This document shows, piece by piece, positions 8,755 to 18,076 of a DNA stretch of 57,900 nucleotides (its first letter is position 1; each line of letters begins with the position of its first letter). The notes beneath the pieces were generated by a model. It searched no databases. It saw only the letters and a list, made by a program, of their open reading frames with translations, and was not told the DNA's origin. This DNA is from Nitrospira sp. (GTDB taxonomy: Bacteria > Nitrospirota > Nitrospiria > Nitrospirales > Nitrospiraceae): positions 1 to 57,900 of the forward strand of contig JAEURV010000066.1 in NCBI GenBank assembly GCA_016788465.1. The letters are read 5' to 3'. The translations under genes were made by a program, and so were the position numbers.

Positions 8755-8958
8755 CGTGCTCTCCTCCCCTTCATCCCACTAGGGCGGCCATTTCCAGCCA
8801 GAAGTGGGCGCATGTATCACGTCAGTTTCTTGACGGTGTCAACGACTCGCCTGACGCTGTATGAAGAAATTGCCTGTCATCAGGTCGGCTTTTCAGTAAA
8901 TATCGTGCCAAATACATCTATTGTGAATCACCTTGGTCGGTGGTCACAAAGCGTTCAA

Positions 8959-8974
8959 TGGCATATGCATTGCA
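8959..8974 (+). promoter_or_regulatory. Sigma54-type promoter for fliL and the export-gate operon
   Basis: TGGCATATGCATTGCA fits TGGCAC-N5-TTGCW with a single change at the sixth base. It ends 39 bases before the fliL ATG in a 299-base intergenic region that otherwise holds only the flgE stem-loop. It is the likely start of the long run of same-strand genes fliL to fliA. Confidence 0.78.
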
Positions 8975-9013
8975 GTTGCTTCACGGGGGCGATGAGGCCT
9001 TCAAGGAGGAGCT

Positions 9014-9565
9014 ATGGCAGATGCAGCCGAAACGGACGATAAAACTCCAGGAGCGGCCATCGCTCCGGCATTCCCAATCAAGTTGCTCATTATTGTGTCG
9101 GCGGTTGCCCTCCTGTTCGGTGTGGGAGGAGCGGTCGTGGCGGTCAAATTCTTCGGTGGATCCGATAAAAATGCCGAACATGCTGATGAACATAAGACCG
9201 AGACTGCAGCGAAGTCCGAGGCACCAAGCGGAGCGAGTGGGAAACCAGGGCAGACGGCCGCTCCGGGAGTCATGTTCGACCTCGATCCCTTTATCGTGAA
9301 TCTGGCGGACGTGCCGGATGTGCGCTATCTGAAGCTGACCGTCAAGCTTGAGGTAGAGAATGATGCGGTGTCGGCTGATCTCTCTGCGCGGGTTCCGCAG
9401 GTTCGTGATGCGGTGCTGGTATTGTTGAGCAGTAAAGATGTGAACGCCGTGAGAACCACGCAAGGGAAATTTCAGCTGAGGGATGAGATTACTCAACGAA
9501 TCAATGGGTTGCTCCCCAAGCCTGGTGTACGGTCGGCATACTTCACGGATTTCGTCGTTCAGTAA
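9014..9565 (+). CDS. fliL: Flagellar basal body-associated protein FliL
   Basis: FliL is a single-pass inner-membrane protein that surrounds or stabilises stator units. The 183-residue product has a short cytoplasmic tail, one membrane segment at about residues 25-47 (LLIIVSAVALLFGVGGAVVAV), an Ala/Glu/Lys-rich linker and a periplasmic stomatin-like domain (FDLDPFIVNLADVPDVRYLK near residue 95). The conserved FIVNL motif is present. The ATG has an ideal AAGGAGG five bases upstream. fliM follows after 11 bases. Confidence 0.95.
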   Translation: MADAAETDDKTPGAAIAPAFPIKLLIIVSAVALLFGVGGAVVAVKFFGGSDKNAEHADEHKTETAAKSEAPSGASGKPGQTAAPGVMFDLDPFIVNLADVPDVRYLKLTVKLEVENDAVSADLSARVPQVRDAVLVLLSSKDVNAVRTTQGKFQLRDEITQRINGLLPKPGVRSAYFTDFVVQ

Positions 9566-9576
9566 CCACCGTCATT

Positions 9577-10551
9577 ATGGAAAAGATTCTCTCGCAAGAC
9601 GAAATCGATGCGCTCTTGAAGGGCGTCGTTTCTGGTGAAGTCGATACCGCTCCCAAGGAAAACGAGACCGCTGCAAAGGGTGTTGCTCAATACGATTTAT
9701 TCAATCAAGAGCGGATTATTCGCGGGCGAATGCCCACGATGGAAATGATCAACGATCGCTTTATTCGCCGTCAATCCGTTGCCTGGACCAATATGTTTCG
9801 TGATGCCATCGATTTTGTCGTGGTCGGAACCCAAGTGATCAAGTTCGGCGAGTTTCTGAAAAAGATCCCACAGCCTTCGTCGTTGAATGTGTTTCATATG
9901 TCCCCCTTGCGCGGCAGCGCGCTCTACGTGATGGACGCCTTTCTCGTGTACTTGATCATCGATTATTTCTTCGGCGGCAAGGGGCAAACGCACGTAAAAC
10001 CGGAAGGCCGAGATTTTACCCCGGTGCAGTTGCGCGTGATCAAGAAATTGTTGCTGCAAGCGCTGGTGGATCTCGAAAAAGCGTGGCAGGCGGTCGCTCC
10101 GGTCAAAGTAGAGTATGTGCGATCTGAAAGTAACCCGCAGTTTGCGATGGTGGTGACGTCTTCCGAGATCGTGATGGTCGTCACGTTGCAGGTGGTTCTC
10201 GGGGAAACCGCCCGGGAGCTCTATATTGTCTATCCGTACGCCATGCTCGAACCGATCAAGGAGAAATTATATTCCGGTTTGGTCTCGGACCAAGTGGATC
10301 AGAACGGAGACTGGAGTCAACGATTTCGAGAGCGTCTTCAGGAATGTCCGCTGCCGATCGCCGTCCGACTTGGAACTGCGACGGTGACCGTCAAGGATGT
10401 TCTCAATTTCTCTCCAGGAGACGTGGTGTTGCTGGATCAACGGCCGGGTGATCCGCTCGAATGTTTTATCGAAGGGTACAAGAAATTCCAAGGGAGTCCC
10501 GGTATTTACAAAGGGAATCACGCATGTCGCGTGACCAAAGTGTTGACGTAA
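9577..10551 (+). CDS. fliM: Flagellar motor switch protein FliM
   Basis: FliM is the C-ring protein that binds phosphorylated CheY. The 324-residue protein starts with the CheY-binding peptide (MEKILSQDEIDALLKGV), followed by the middle CheC-like domain (about residues 45-230, containing GRMPTMEMINDRFIRRQSV) and a C-terminal SpoA/FliN-like domain (about 245-320, with FSPGDVVLLDQ). This confirms that the switch can be addressed by the CheY encoded later in the window. No clear ribosome binding site precedes the ATG, so translation may depend on fliL, whose stop is 11 bases upstream. Confidence 0.97.
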   Translation: MEKILSQDEIDALLKGVVSGEVDTAPKENETAAKGVAQYDLFNQERIIRGRMPTMEMINDRFIRRQSVAWTNMFRDAIDFVVVGTQVIKFGEFLKKIPQPSSLNVFHMSPLRGSALYVMDAFLVYLIIDYFFGGKGQTHVKPEGRDFTPVQLRVIKKLLLQALVDLEKAWQAVAPVKVEYVRSESNPQFAMVVTSSEIVMVVTLQVVLGETARELYIVYPYAMLEPIKEKLYSGLVSDQVDQNGDWSQRFRERLQECPLPIAVRLGTATVTVKDVLNFSPGDVVLLDQRPGDPLECFIEGYKKFQGSPGIYKGNHACRVTKVLT

Positions 10552-10576
10552 ACGGGACCGGAGGACGCGAACGACC

Positions 10577-10945
10577 ATGGCCGAATCAGAATCTACGACA
10601 CCTCTTGATTCCAAGACCGGCGGAGGGACGTCTCCACAGCTTGCATCGTTTCCGCCTGTGCAGGGCTCCGAAACAGGCGGCAGTACGAAGAATATCGATT
10701 TTATCCTCGATATTCCGATGAATGTCGCGGTGTATGTGGGATCCACCAAAATGGCGATCCGCGACCTCTTGCAGTTGGCGCAAGGGTCCGTCATCGAGCT
10801 TGATAAATTGGCAGGTGAACCAATGGAAGTGATGGTGAACAATAAGCTGGTTGCACGCGGCGAAGTTGTCGTCGTGAACGAAAAATTCGGTATTCGGCTG
10901 ACGGATGTGGTCAGTGCGGCCGAGCGTGTCCAACAGCTTCGGTAA
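10577..10945 (+). CDS. fliN: Flagellar motor switch protein FliN
   Basis: FliN forms the base of the C-ring and docks the FliH-FliI complex. The 122-residue protein has an unstructured Thr/Ser/Gly-rich N-terminus (about 1-40) and one SpoA domain (about 45-120) with the typical IPMNVAVYVGSTKMAIRDLL, LDKLAGEPMEVMVNNKLVA and FGIRLTDVVSAAERV segments. This hydrophobic patch is where FliH binds in enterobacteria, which is relevant because the FliH here carries a receiver domain. Confidence 0.97.
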   Translation: MAESESTTPLDSKTGGGTSPQLASFPPVQGSETGGSTKNIDFILDIPMNVAVYVGSTKMAIRDLLQLAQGSVIELDKLAGEPMEVMVNNKLVARGEVVVVNEKFGIRLTDVVSAAERVQQLR

Positions 10946-10963
10946 AGGGCAAGGGGAGAGATC

Positions 10964-11371
10964 GTGATCGACATATGGGATAGTCTGATTCGAACCGTCT
11001 TGGCGTTGGCCGTGGTGTTGGTGTGTATTGGGCTTGCTGCCTTCGTGGCGCGTCGTGTGATGGGGCCACGGGCAGGACAGTCCAACGGCCGGCCGCTCAT
11101 CCAGGTGTTGGCCAGCGGCTATCTTGCTCCGCGCAAGACGATCAGTCTGGTGGAAGTCGCCGGTGAGTACTTGATCGTGGGAGCGACGGCAACCGATCTG
11201 ATTTCCTTGGGTCGGATCAGCAACACGGCGCACTTACGCGAATTGCTCGGGCTACCGGCTCAGCCCCCCTCGACCGAGACGACATCGGTCCCAGGGACGG
11301 AAGTCGCATCATGGCTTCAGCGACAACCCCTCCATTGGGCAGATCGTGATAAGGACCACCATGGCCACTGA
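10964..11371 (+). CDS. fliO: Flagellar biosynthesis protein FliO
   Basis: FliO is a small membrane protein that aids assembly of the FliP ring of the export gate. The 135-residue product has one membrane segment at about residues 9-30 (TVLALAVVLVCIGLAAFVAR) and a small cytoplasmic beta-rich domain with the recognisable pattern LASGYLAPRKTISLVEVAGE followed by YLIVGATATDLISL. It starts at GTG with GGGGAGAG upstream and overlaps the fliP start by 11 bases. Confidence 0.92.
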   Translation: MIDIWDSLIRTVLALAVVLVCIGLAAFVARRVMGPRAGQSNGRPLIQVLASGYLAPRKTISLVEVAGEYLIVGATATDLISLGRISNTAHLRELLGLPAQPPSTETTSVPGTEVASWLQRQPLHWADRDKDHHGH

Positions 11372-12128
11372 TCCTGTCCGTTGCAAACTCCTCGGCTGGA
11401 CGGTCGTTGTCGGAGTGGGGATGCTTTTGCTGGCGTCGCCGACAGACGCGGCCACAAACGGTCCGTCTGTCAGTATTGATTTTGGGGCCGGCGGTCCAAA
11501 ACAGATGGCCGTGACCATCCAGATTCTTATCCTATTGACGGTGCTGTCCTTGGCACCGGCGTTATTCATTATGGTCACGTCGTTTACCAGGATCGTTATT
11601 GTCTTGTCCTTCCTACGGCAAGCGCTCGGCACACAAGCCGTGCCACCAAACCAAGTCTTGTTGTCCTTGGCCCTGTTCCTGACGATATTCATCATGGCGC
11701 CGGTTGGGCAGTCTGTCTACAGCAATGCGCTGCAGCCGTTGCTTGCCGAACAGATTTCTTATGAGGATGCCTGGAAGAAGGGGATCGAGCCGGTTCGGGG
11801 GTTTATGCTGAAACAGGTTCGGGATAAGGACCTTGAGTTGTTCATTCAGTTGAGTCACATCCCCAAGCCGGAGCGAGCGGAAGAGATTCCAACCCATGCC
11901 ATCATTCCCGCATTTATTCTGAGTGAGTTGCGAATCGCCTTTCAAATTGGGTTCTTGATCTACATTCCATTTCTCATCGTCGATATGGTGGTCGCAAGCA
12001 TTTTGATGTCGATGGGTATGATGCTCCTGCCTCCAGTCGTGATCTCCCTCCCATTCAAGTTGATTCTGTTTGTGTTGGCTGACGGGTGGTATCTGGTGGT
12101 CGGCTCGATGGTGCGCAGTTTTCAGTGA
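11361..12128 (+). CDS. fliP: Flagellar export gate protein FliP
   Basis: FliP forms the core pentamer of the export gate. The 255-residue protein has a cleavable N-terminal signal peptide (hydrophobic core VVVGVGMLLLASP, then Ala-rich processing region), followed by four membrane segments and the family signatures ITSFTR-type (here VTSFTRIVIVLSFLRQALGT) and the C-terminal segment VASILMSMGMMLLPPVVISL. ATG 11361 is chosen rather than an upstream GTG at 11346, since AAGGA lies five bases before it. Confidence 0.97.
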   Translation: MATDPVRCKLLGWTVVVGVGMLLLASPTDAATNGPSVSIDFGAGGPKQMAVTIQILILLTVLSLAPALFIMVTSFTRIVIVLSFLRQALGTQAVPPNQVLLSLALFLTIFIMAPVGQSVYSNALQPLLAEQISYEDAWKKGIEPVRGFMLKQVRDKDLELFIQLSHIPKPERAEEIPTHAIIPAFILSELRIAFQIGFLIYIPFLIVDMVVASILMSMGMMLLPPVVISLPFKLILFVLADGWYLVVGSMVRSFQ

Positions 12129-12218
12129 CCCCATGATCGTACGAGTGCGTGAGGACACAGAAGTTTCGTGGGCGTTGGCTGCTAACGATTCGGGACAAGC
12201 GCCGGTGAGGAAGCATCG

Positions 12219-12488
12219 ATGACACCTGAAATCGTGACGGAATTGGCCAGGCAGGCACTGGAAACAACGTTGCTTGTATCGGCTCCAATCTTAGGACTGA
12301 GTCTGCTTGTCGGTCTCATCATCAGTGCCTTTCAAGCCATGACTCAGCTGAATGAGGCCACCCTGACATTTGTTCCTAAAGTGTTTGCGCTCTTCGGAGC
12401 GCTCTTGGTGTTTCTCCCCTGGATGTTGAACGTCATGACGACGTTCATGGCGAATCTCCTGATGAACATTCCCAACTACGTGCGCTAG
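12219..12488 (+). CDS. fliQ: Flagellar export gate protein FliQ
   Basis: An 89-residue protein with two membrane helices (about residues 15-38 and 52-75), the whole length of FliQ, which packs around the FliP-FliR gate. The pattern ETTLLVSAPILGLSLLVGLI followed by SAFQAMTQLNEATLTFVPK is the family hallmark. GAGGAAG precedes the ATG. A 90-base gap separates it from fliP, and a 227-base gap with a palindromic repeat follows it. Confidence 0.97.
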   Translation: MTPEIVTELARQALETTLLVSAPILGLSLLVGLIISAFQAMTQLNEATLTFVPKVFALFGALLVFLPWMLNVMTTFMANLLMNIPNYVR

Positions 12489-12545
12489 CTCGTTGGATTC
12501 ATGAACGTGGGTGCTACGAATGACAATGCGCGGCCACGACGATAT

Positions 12546-12614
12546 TCGTCGTCCGTGAAACGTGAAGGGTATCTCGTTTCCGAATTCGAGCGCTTCACGT
12601 CTCACGTTTCACGA
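12546..12614. repeat. Palindromic intergenic repeat between fliQ and fliR
   Basis: Perfect 12-bp inverted arms CGTGAAACGTGA (12554-12565) and TCACGTTTCACG (12602-12613), with CGCTTCACG and an internal GAATTC palindrome between. Left flank CGTCGTCCGTGAA and right part GAGCGCTTCACG match the motA-motB copy (57321-57387). The flanking 63-codon open frame is produced by the repeat and is not a gene. Confidence 0.75.
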
Positions 12615-12715
12615 GGTGAGTGGCCGAGAGTCCCCATTCTCTCGACAGGACTCGGGACCCTGAGCTGGTCGATGGGTCATGAACCGTCATGACGAATGTA
12701 AGTTAGGAAGGAACG

Positions 12716-13504
12716 ATGGCGTTAACTCAAACCATTCAAGTGCTCCTTCCTCAGTTTGAGGCGTTCCTCGTCCTCGTTTCTCGAATCGCAGGACTCCTGG
12801 CCGCATTGCCGGTGCTGAGTGGGAACTCTGTTCCGTTGAAGGTGAAAGGAGCACTGGTCTTGGCGTTGGGAGTGTTGTTGGCTCCGTTAATCCACCTTCC
12901 CACACTGCCGTACGACCCTCTGGTGCTGGCCGCCGGATTGCTTAGCGAACTGGTGATCGGATTGGCTATTGGGTTGGCCGTTCGGCTGTTTTTCGGGGCG
13001 TTCGAGGTTGCGGGAGAAATGATCGGCGTCCAGATGGGATTCGGGGTTGTCCAGCTTCTGGATCCTGCTACGTCGCGTCAGACTCCGCTTATGGCTCAGT
13101 ACTTCACTCTTCTTGCGTCCCTCGTCCTGCTTTCGTTGAACGGACACCTGCTTATCGTGGCGACGATTTTGTCCAGCTATGAGTCGATCCCGGCCTTCGG
13201 GGCTTCTCTTCCGACAGGAGCGGGAGATGAAGTGCTGCGTCTCTCTCAGCACATGTTCATGGTAGGTCTCAAGCTTGCCGCTCCGGTGCTCGTCATTATT
13301 CTGGTGATCAACATTCTGCTCGCGATTCTCGGGCGGGCAGTCAGTCAAATCAACGTATTTGTCCTGAGTTTCCCCATCACCATCATCGGGGGATTGGCGG
13401 TGCTCAGCATATCAATGCCCTTTACGGTGGAACTTCTGGTTCAGGAAATCGAACGCTTACAATTGACGATTCTAGGGTTGATGAAGGCGCTTGGCCATGG
13501 CTGA
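12716..13504 (+). CDS. fliR: Flagellar export gate protein FliR
   Basis: FliR completes the FliP5-Q4-R1 export gate in the inner membrane. The 262-residue product has about six hydrophobic segments and the typical features: an N-terminal RIAGLLAALPVLSGNSVPLK region, the conserved EVAGEMIGVQMGFG segment near residue 95-110 and a long C-terminal pair of helices. AGGAAGGA lies upstream of the ATG. The stop overlaps the flhB start by 8 bases; the frequent FliR-FlhB fusion in some lineages is not present here. Confidence 0.96.
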   Translation: MALTQTIQVLLPQFEAFLVLVSRIAGLLAALPVLSGNSVPLKVKGALVLALGVLLAPLIHLPTLPYDPLVLAAGLLSELVIGLAIGLAVRLFFGAFEVAGEMIGVQMGFGVVQLLDPATSRQTPLMAQYFTLLASLVLLSLNGHLLIVATILSSYESIPAFGASLPTGAGDEVLRLSQHMFMVGLKLAAPVLVIILVINILLAILGRAVSQINVFVLSFPITIIGGLAVLSISMPFTVELLVQEIERLQLTILGLMKALGHG

Positions 13505-14573
13505 GGATCGTGACAATAAGACGGAACCGGCGACCCCGAAACGCAAGGAGGAGGCGCGCAAGCAAGGGCAGGTTGCCGTCAGTCGCGATGTGTCGACGGC
13601 CGCCGTCCTCTTGGGTGGCGTGGGGTTGTTGGGCTCCATGTTACCGGCCGGTCTCCAGAAGATGACCGAGATGACGCGTCAGGGTTTGACGCTTCCGTTT
13701 CCTGGAGCGTGGTATCGAGAGATCTCGATTGATCAGGTCTACACGATTCTGATTCAGACTGGAGTAACCGTTGGTATGTTGAGTTTCCCAATCGTGGCCG
13801 GAGTTGTTGTGTTGGGAAGTGTGGCCAGCCTGTTGCAGACGGGCTTGTTGTGGAAAACGACCGCCTTTAAACTCGATTGGAGTCGAATCAATCCGGCCAA
13901 GGGGTTCTCACGTCTGGCCTCTTTGCGTTCCGTCATGGAGCTCGTGAAGGGGCTGCTCAAGATTGCCGTCATCACAGGAATCGGGCTTTGGGTCACGCGT
14001 CATGACGTGCTGCGGATTCCGGAGTTGATCCAGTTTGAGTTGAGCAGTGTGTTGCCGCTGGCGGGAAGTCTTGCCTTCAAGGTTGGGCTGGCGGTGTCGG
14101 GGGCGATCGCGATGTTGGCTGTCTTTGACTATGCCTACCAGCGCTATGAGTGGGAGCGCAGTCTCCGCATGTCGAAGCAGGAGATTAAAGAAGAACAGAA
14201 AGCGGCGGAAGGCGATCCTCTGATTAAGAGTCGCGTGCGAACGGTCCAGCGGGAATTGGTGAAGAAGCGCATGCTGGCGGCCGTCAAAACTGCCGATGTC
14301 GTGATCACGAACCCAACACACCTGGCCGTAGCACTGAAGTATGACACCACCACGATGGCCGCGCCGATTGTGGTGGCCAAAGGTGCCGGGGTGATTGCGG
14401 AACGGATCCGCGAGTTGGCACGACATCATAGTGTGCCGGTCGTGGAAAACAAGTTCGTCGCCAGGACGGTATTCAAGCTCGTCGATATCGGGAAGGAAAT
14501 TCCTCATGATCTCTATCGAGCAGTGGCCGAGATTCTGGCCTTTGTGTATCGCGCGAGAGGGGGAACGGCGTGA
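13497..14573 (+). CDS. flhB: Flagellar export switch protein FlhB
   Basis: FlhB selects rod/hook versus filament substrates. The 358-residue protein begins with the typical MAEDRDNKTEPATPKRKEEA segment, has four membrane helices (about 30-215), and a cytoplasmic domain with the autocleavage motif NPTH in VVITNPTHLAVALKYD (about residue 265). Cleavage between Asn and Pro resets specificity when FliK signals hook completion; all residues needed are present. ATG 13497 is preferred over TTG 13491. It overlaps fliR by eight bases. Confidence 0.97.
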   Translation: MAEDRDNKTEPATPKRKEEARKQGQVAVSRDVSTAAVLLGGVGLLGSMLPAGLQKMTEMTRQGLTLPFPGAWYREISIDQVYTILIQTGVTVGMLSFPIVAGVVVLGSVASLLQTGLLWKTTAFKLDWSRINPAKGFSRLASLRSVMELVKGLLKIAVITGIGLWVTRHDVLRIPELIQFELSSVLPLAGSLAFKVGLAVSGAIAMLAVFDYAYQRYEWERSLRMSKQEIKEEQKAAEGDPLIKSRVRTVQRELVKKRMLAAVKTADVVITNPTHLAVALKYDTTTMAAPIVVAKGAGVIAERIRELARHHSVPVVENKFVARTVFKLVDIGKEIPHDLYRAVAEILAFVYRARGGTA

Positions 14574-14596
14574 TTCGGTCGTAGTCGCGAACCACT

Positions 14597-16693
14597 ATGG
14601 CAACCGGTACAGAACCAGTGGGCTCATCACAATTCATCAAACACCCGGACATTCTCATGTCCGTCGGGGTCGTTGCCATTATCATGGTGATGCTCCTCCC
14701 GTTGCCGCGATTCATTCTCGACCTGCTGCTCAGCTTCGACATCACGCTCTCCGTGATCATCCTCTTGGTCGGCCTTCAAGTCCGTCGCCCCATCGAATTT
14801 TCTGTATTTCCGTCGATTCTCTTGATGATTACGTTGTTCCGACTGTCGCTGAATATCGCCTCGACACGGCTGATCCTCCTGCATGGCAACGAAGGAGCCG
14901 GGGCGGCCGGTGAGGTCATTCGGGCGTTCGGAAATTTCATTGTCGGCGGCAATTACACCGTCGGTCTGGTGGTTTTTACGATTCTTGTCGTCATCAATTT
15001 TGTGGTGGTCACGAAAGGTGCAGGCCGTGTTGCCGAGGTTGCAGCGCGGTTCACCTTGGATGCCATGCCCGGCAAGCAGATGAGCATTGATGCGGATCTG
15101 AATGCCGGTATGATCACGGAAGCCGACGCACGCCGACGGAGGCGGGAGATCACCGAAGAGGCGGACTTCTACGGGGCAATGGACGGCGCCAGTAAGTTTG
15201 TTCGCGGTGATGCGATTGCGGCGGTGATCATCACTTTGGTGAATATTCTCGGGGGCTTGGCCATCGGCGTCTTGCAGCAAGGGATGAGTCCTGGACTTGC
15301 GGCTCAGACCTATACGGTGCTGACCGTCGGTGAGGGGCTGGTGGCACAGATACCTGCTCTGATCGTGTCGACGGCAGCCGGTATAGTCGTGACGAGGGCT
15401 GCTTCAGAAATGGACTTGGGCGGGGCGATGACGAAGCAGCTGTTGATGTCGCCCAAGCCGGTGGCCATTGCAGCGGGGATTCTTCTTGCCCTTGGCTTGG
15501 TTCCCGGCCTTCCGCATCTGGCATTCTTGGTGTTGGGCGGCGCAGTCGCCTATATGGCCTATCACATGCGCCAGGAGGAACTCCGAGAAGCTGCTCCAAC
15601 CCCTACACCCGCGACTCCAAAGGCTGAGGAAGGGCCGACCCGTGTGACTCCCCTCGATCTGATGGAAGTGCAAGTGGGCTATGGATTGATTGGTTTGGTT
15701 GAAGGAACCCAAGGCACTGCACTGCTTGACCGGATCAAGGCTCTTCGTCGGCAATTTGCGGAAACGATGGGATTTGTCGTGCCTCCCATTCATATCCGTG
15801 ACAACCTTCAGTTGAGGCCGAATGAGTATGCCATCATGTTGAAGGGAGTGGAGGTCGCCAAGGCGGATGTGCTGCCCGGACATTTGCTGGCGATCGACCC
15901 AGGGACGGGGCAGAAGGGGTTGGTCCAAGGCATCGCGACGAAGGAGCCCGCCTTCGGGCTACCGGCGCTATGGATTCCGGAAGACGGAAGAGAGCAGGCT
16001 CAGATGGCGGGGTATACCGTCGTGGATGCGAGTTCGGCCATCGCGACCCATCTGTCAGAGCTGGTGAAACGGTATGGCCACGAACTGCTGGGACGCCAGG
16101 AAGTTCAGACACTTCTGGATGAGGTCGGCAAGTCCCACCCCAAGCTGGTGGAAGAGCTGATTCCGACAATGATCCCACTCGGAACGGTTGTCCGGGTTCT
16201 TGGAAACCTCCTGAAGGAAGGCATTCCGATTCGAGATTTGCGGTCCATTCTGGAGGCCATTTCTGATCAGGCGGCGCACAGTAAAGATCCTGAATTGCTG
16301 ACGGAGTATGCCAGGCAAGCGTTGGCGAGGACGATCACCAAACAGTATCAAGCCTCCGACGGCAGTCTGCAGGTCATTACCTTGGATCCTCTGCTGGATC
16401 GGTCGCTGGCCGATCAAGTCGCGGCGCTTCCTCCCGGTGCAGCCTTACATCTTGATCCGACCCTGTCGCACAAACTTCTCACCGGGATTAAACAGGCAGC
16501 CGAACGGGTGGCCGCTCGGGGGCAACAGCCGATTATCCTTTGCTCACAGGCGGTTCGACGGCATCTTCGGCGCCACAGCGATCGCATTCTTCATTCAGTG
16601 CCGGTGATGGGATTTAACGAGGTCGATTCGTTTGTTCGCTTACAGTCGCTTGATACAGTGCGAGTCGACTTTGAGTTGGCACAGTCATCCTAG
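14597..16693 (+). CDS. flhA: Flagellar export platform protein FlhA
   Basis: FlhA forms the nonameric ring that receives export cargo and couples proton flow to export. The 698-residue protein has eight predicted membrane segments in the first half, the FHIPEP-family segment near residues 135-160 (NFVVVTKGAGRVAEVAARFT then LDAMPGKQMSIDADL) and a large cytoplasmic domain from about residue 350. Length is standard. There is no clear Shine-Dalgarno before the ATG, so it may be coupled to flhB 23 bases upstream. Confidence 0.98.
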   Translation: MATGTEPVGSSQFIKHPDILMSVGVVAIIMVMLLPLPRFILDLLLSFDITLSVIILLVGLQVRRPIEFSVFPSILLMITLFRLSLNIASTRLILLHGNEGAGAAGEVIRAFGNFIVGGNYTVGLVVFTILVVINFVVVTKGAGRVAEVAARFTLDAMPGKQMSIDADLNAGMITEADARRRRREITEEADFYGAMDGASKFVRGDAIAAVIITLVNILGGLAIGVLQQGMSPGLAAQTYTVLTVGEGLVAQIPALIVSTAAGIVVTRAASEMDLGGAMTKQLLMSPKPVAIAAGILLALGLVPGLPHLAFLVLGGAVAYMAYHMRQEELREAAPTPTPATPKAEEGPTRVTPLDLMEVQVGYGLIGLVEGTQGTALLDRIKALRRQFAETMGFVVPPIHIRDNLQLRPNEYAIMLKGVEVAKADVLPGHLLAIDPGTGQKGLVQGIATKEPAFGLPALWIPEDGREQAQMAGYTVVDASSAIATHLSELVKRYGHELLGRQEVQTLLDEVGKSHPKLVEELIPTMIPLGTVVRVLGNLLKEGIPIRDLRSILEAISDQAAHSKDPELLTEYARQALARTITKQYQASDGSLQVITLDPLLDRSLADQVAALPPGAALHLDPTLSHKLLTGIKQAAERVAARGQQPIILCSQAVRRHLRRHSDRILHSVPVMGFNEVDSFVRLQSLDTVRVDFELAQSS

Positions 16694-16701
16694 GATAGCC
16701 T

Positions 16702-18054
16702 ATGAAGGTCAAGACATTTCACGCGCTCACGATGCAGGATGCCCTTCGAGCCATCAAGGAGGAATTGGGGCCGGATGCCATCATCCTGTCATCTAAAGAG
16801 GTACACGAGGGCGGGCGACCCTTACGAGCGTTCAATCATCCGGTGCTAGAGGTGATGGCGGCAGTCGAGTACGAGCGTCCGGTGGTTGTACGAGAACGCG
16901 CACAGGTTCAAGAATCTGTGCCTGCCGTACGAACGTCGGGCGGCCCTCCCTCGGCCATTGATCCGGCGAAGACTTTTCAGCAGACCTTGCGAGGCGTGTT
17001 GGAGCCGACCAGTGAGGCGAGTGCTGGAGAGCGCACGAGACAGCCGACGTCGAAGAAACCGACTGAGTCGAAGGCAAAGCCGATCCGCCTTCGTCAGGTG
17101 CGGACGGTCTACGGTGAATTGAGTCGGCTCTTGCGGGACCTCTCGCCAGGAACAGGTGAATCACCGGAAGGTCAATCGTTGCCATTTCTCTCGACACTAC
17201 GCCGAGCCTTGCATGATCAAGGGATGCGTCCGTCCACGATCGAGATGCTCCTAAGGGAGGCGCTGAGGACAGAACGATTCATCGATCTTCATGACGAGCA
17301 GTCGATACGACGCGCACTCCGTCAGGAAATCGTGCGACGTGTGCGAGGCACCGGACCGTTGGTAGATGGCCAGGCGCGTCCTGCGATCGGACTGCTCATC
17401 GGTCCGAGCGGAGCCGGGAAGACATCGGCTGTGGCCAAACTTGCCGCATACTATCGCCTGGAACAACGGAAGTCGGTCGCCCTGATCACGTTTGATACCT
17501 ATCGAGAGACGGCCGTGGAGCAGCTCCGACGGTACGCCAAGATCATCGGAGTCCCCTTCGCCTGTGCGTTGTCGGCTCGTCAGGTGCAGGCAGGTCTGCG
17601 TCGTCATGCGCAGGTAGATCTGGTCTTGATGGATATGCCCGGCATTGGCTCAACAGACCTGGCACTGGCGAACGATCTTCGGCGACTGTTGAAGCATGAT
17701 TCCATCACGACCCATCTTGTGTTACCAGCGTCAATCAGAACACAAGAAGCCTGTCGAATGACTGATTGCGTGAGGACACTCCCGAATCTCCGTCTCCTCT
17801 TTACCAAGCTCGACGAAACGGATTCCTGTGGGACGATCTTCGACGTGGCACATGCGACAAGTATCCCGCTCTCGTACTGGAGTATCGGACGGAGAGTTCC
17901 AGGGGATATCGAGGTGGCCTCTCCGGAAGTTCTGGCCACAAGGCTTACGACGGATACGACAGATACTACGGAGAGTGAGGAGGATCATGTCAGACAGACA
18001 GGTCGATCAGTGAAAGTAAAACGTGCGTTGGCGGCAACGGGAACTCATGACTGA
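16702..18054 (+). CDS. flhF: SRP-type GTPase FlhF (flagellar placement)
   Basis: FlhF marks the pole for flagellar assembly. The 450-residue protein has the N-terminal basic/B domain (MKVKTFHALTMQDALRAIKE), a linker, then the NG GTPase domain from about residue 170: P-loop IGPSGAGKTSAVAKLA near residue 235, the LITFDTYRETAVEQLRRYA segment, and TKLDE near residue 375. The G3 loop reads DMPGIGS rather than the usual DTAGRS, so this motif is unusual though Asp and Gly are kept. AGGA lies six bases before the ATG. FlhG follows, its usual partner. Confidence 0.95.
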   Translation: MKVKTFHALTMQDALRAIKEELGPDAIILSSKEVHEGGRPLRAFNHPVLEVMAAVEYERPVVVRERAQVQESVPAVRTSGGPPSAIDPAKTFQQTLRGVLEPTSEASAGERTRQPTSKKPTESKAKPIRLRQVRTVYGELSRLLRDLSPGTGESPEGQSLPFLSTLRRALHDQGMRPSTIEMLLREALRTERFIDLHDEQSIRRALRQEIVRRVRGTGPLVDGQARPAIGLLIGPSGAGKTSAVAKLAAYYRLEQRKSVALITFDTYRETAVEQLRRYAKIIGVPFACALSARQVQAGLRRHAQVDLVLMDMPGIGSTDLALANDLRRLLKHDSITTHLVLPASIRTQEACRMTDCVRTLPNLRLLFTKLDETDSCGTIFDVAHATSIPLSYWSIGRRVPGDIEVASPEVLATRLTTDTTDTTESEEDHVRQTGRSVKVKRALAATGTHD

Positions 18055-18076
18055 TAACGTGGTTGGAGGTCATACT

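Noticed and set aside
12501-12692. 63-codon open frame between fliQ and fliR
   Set aside because: Created by the palindromic repeat; no ribosome binding site or family resemblance.
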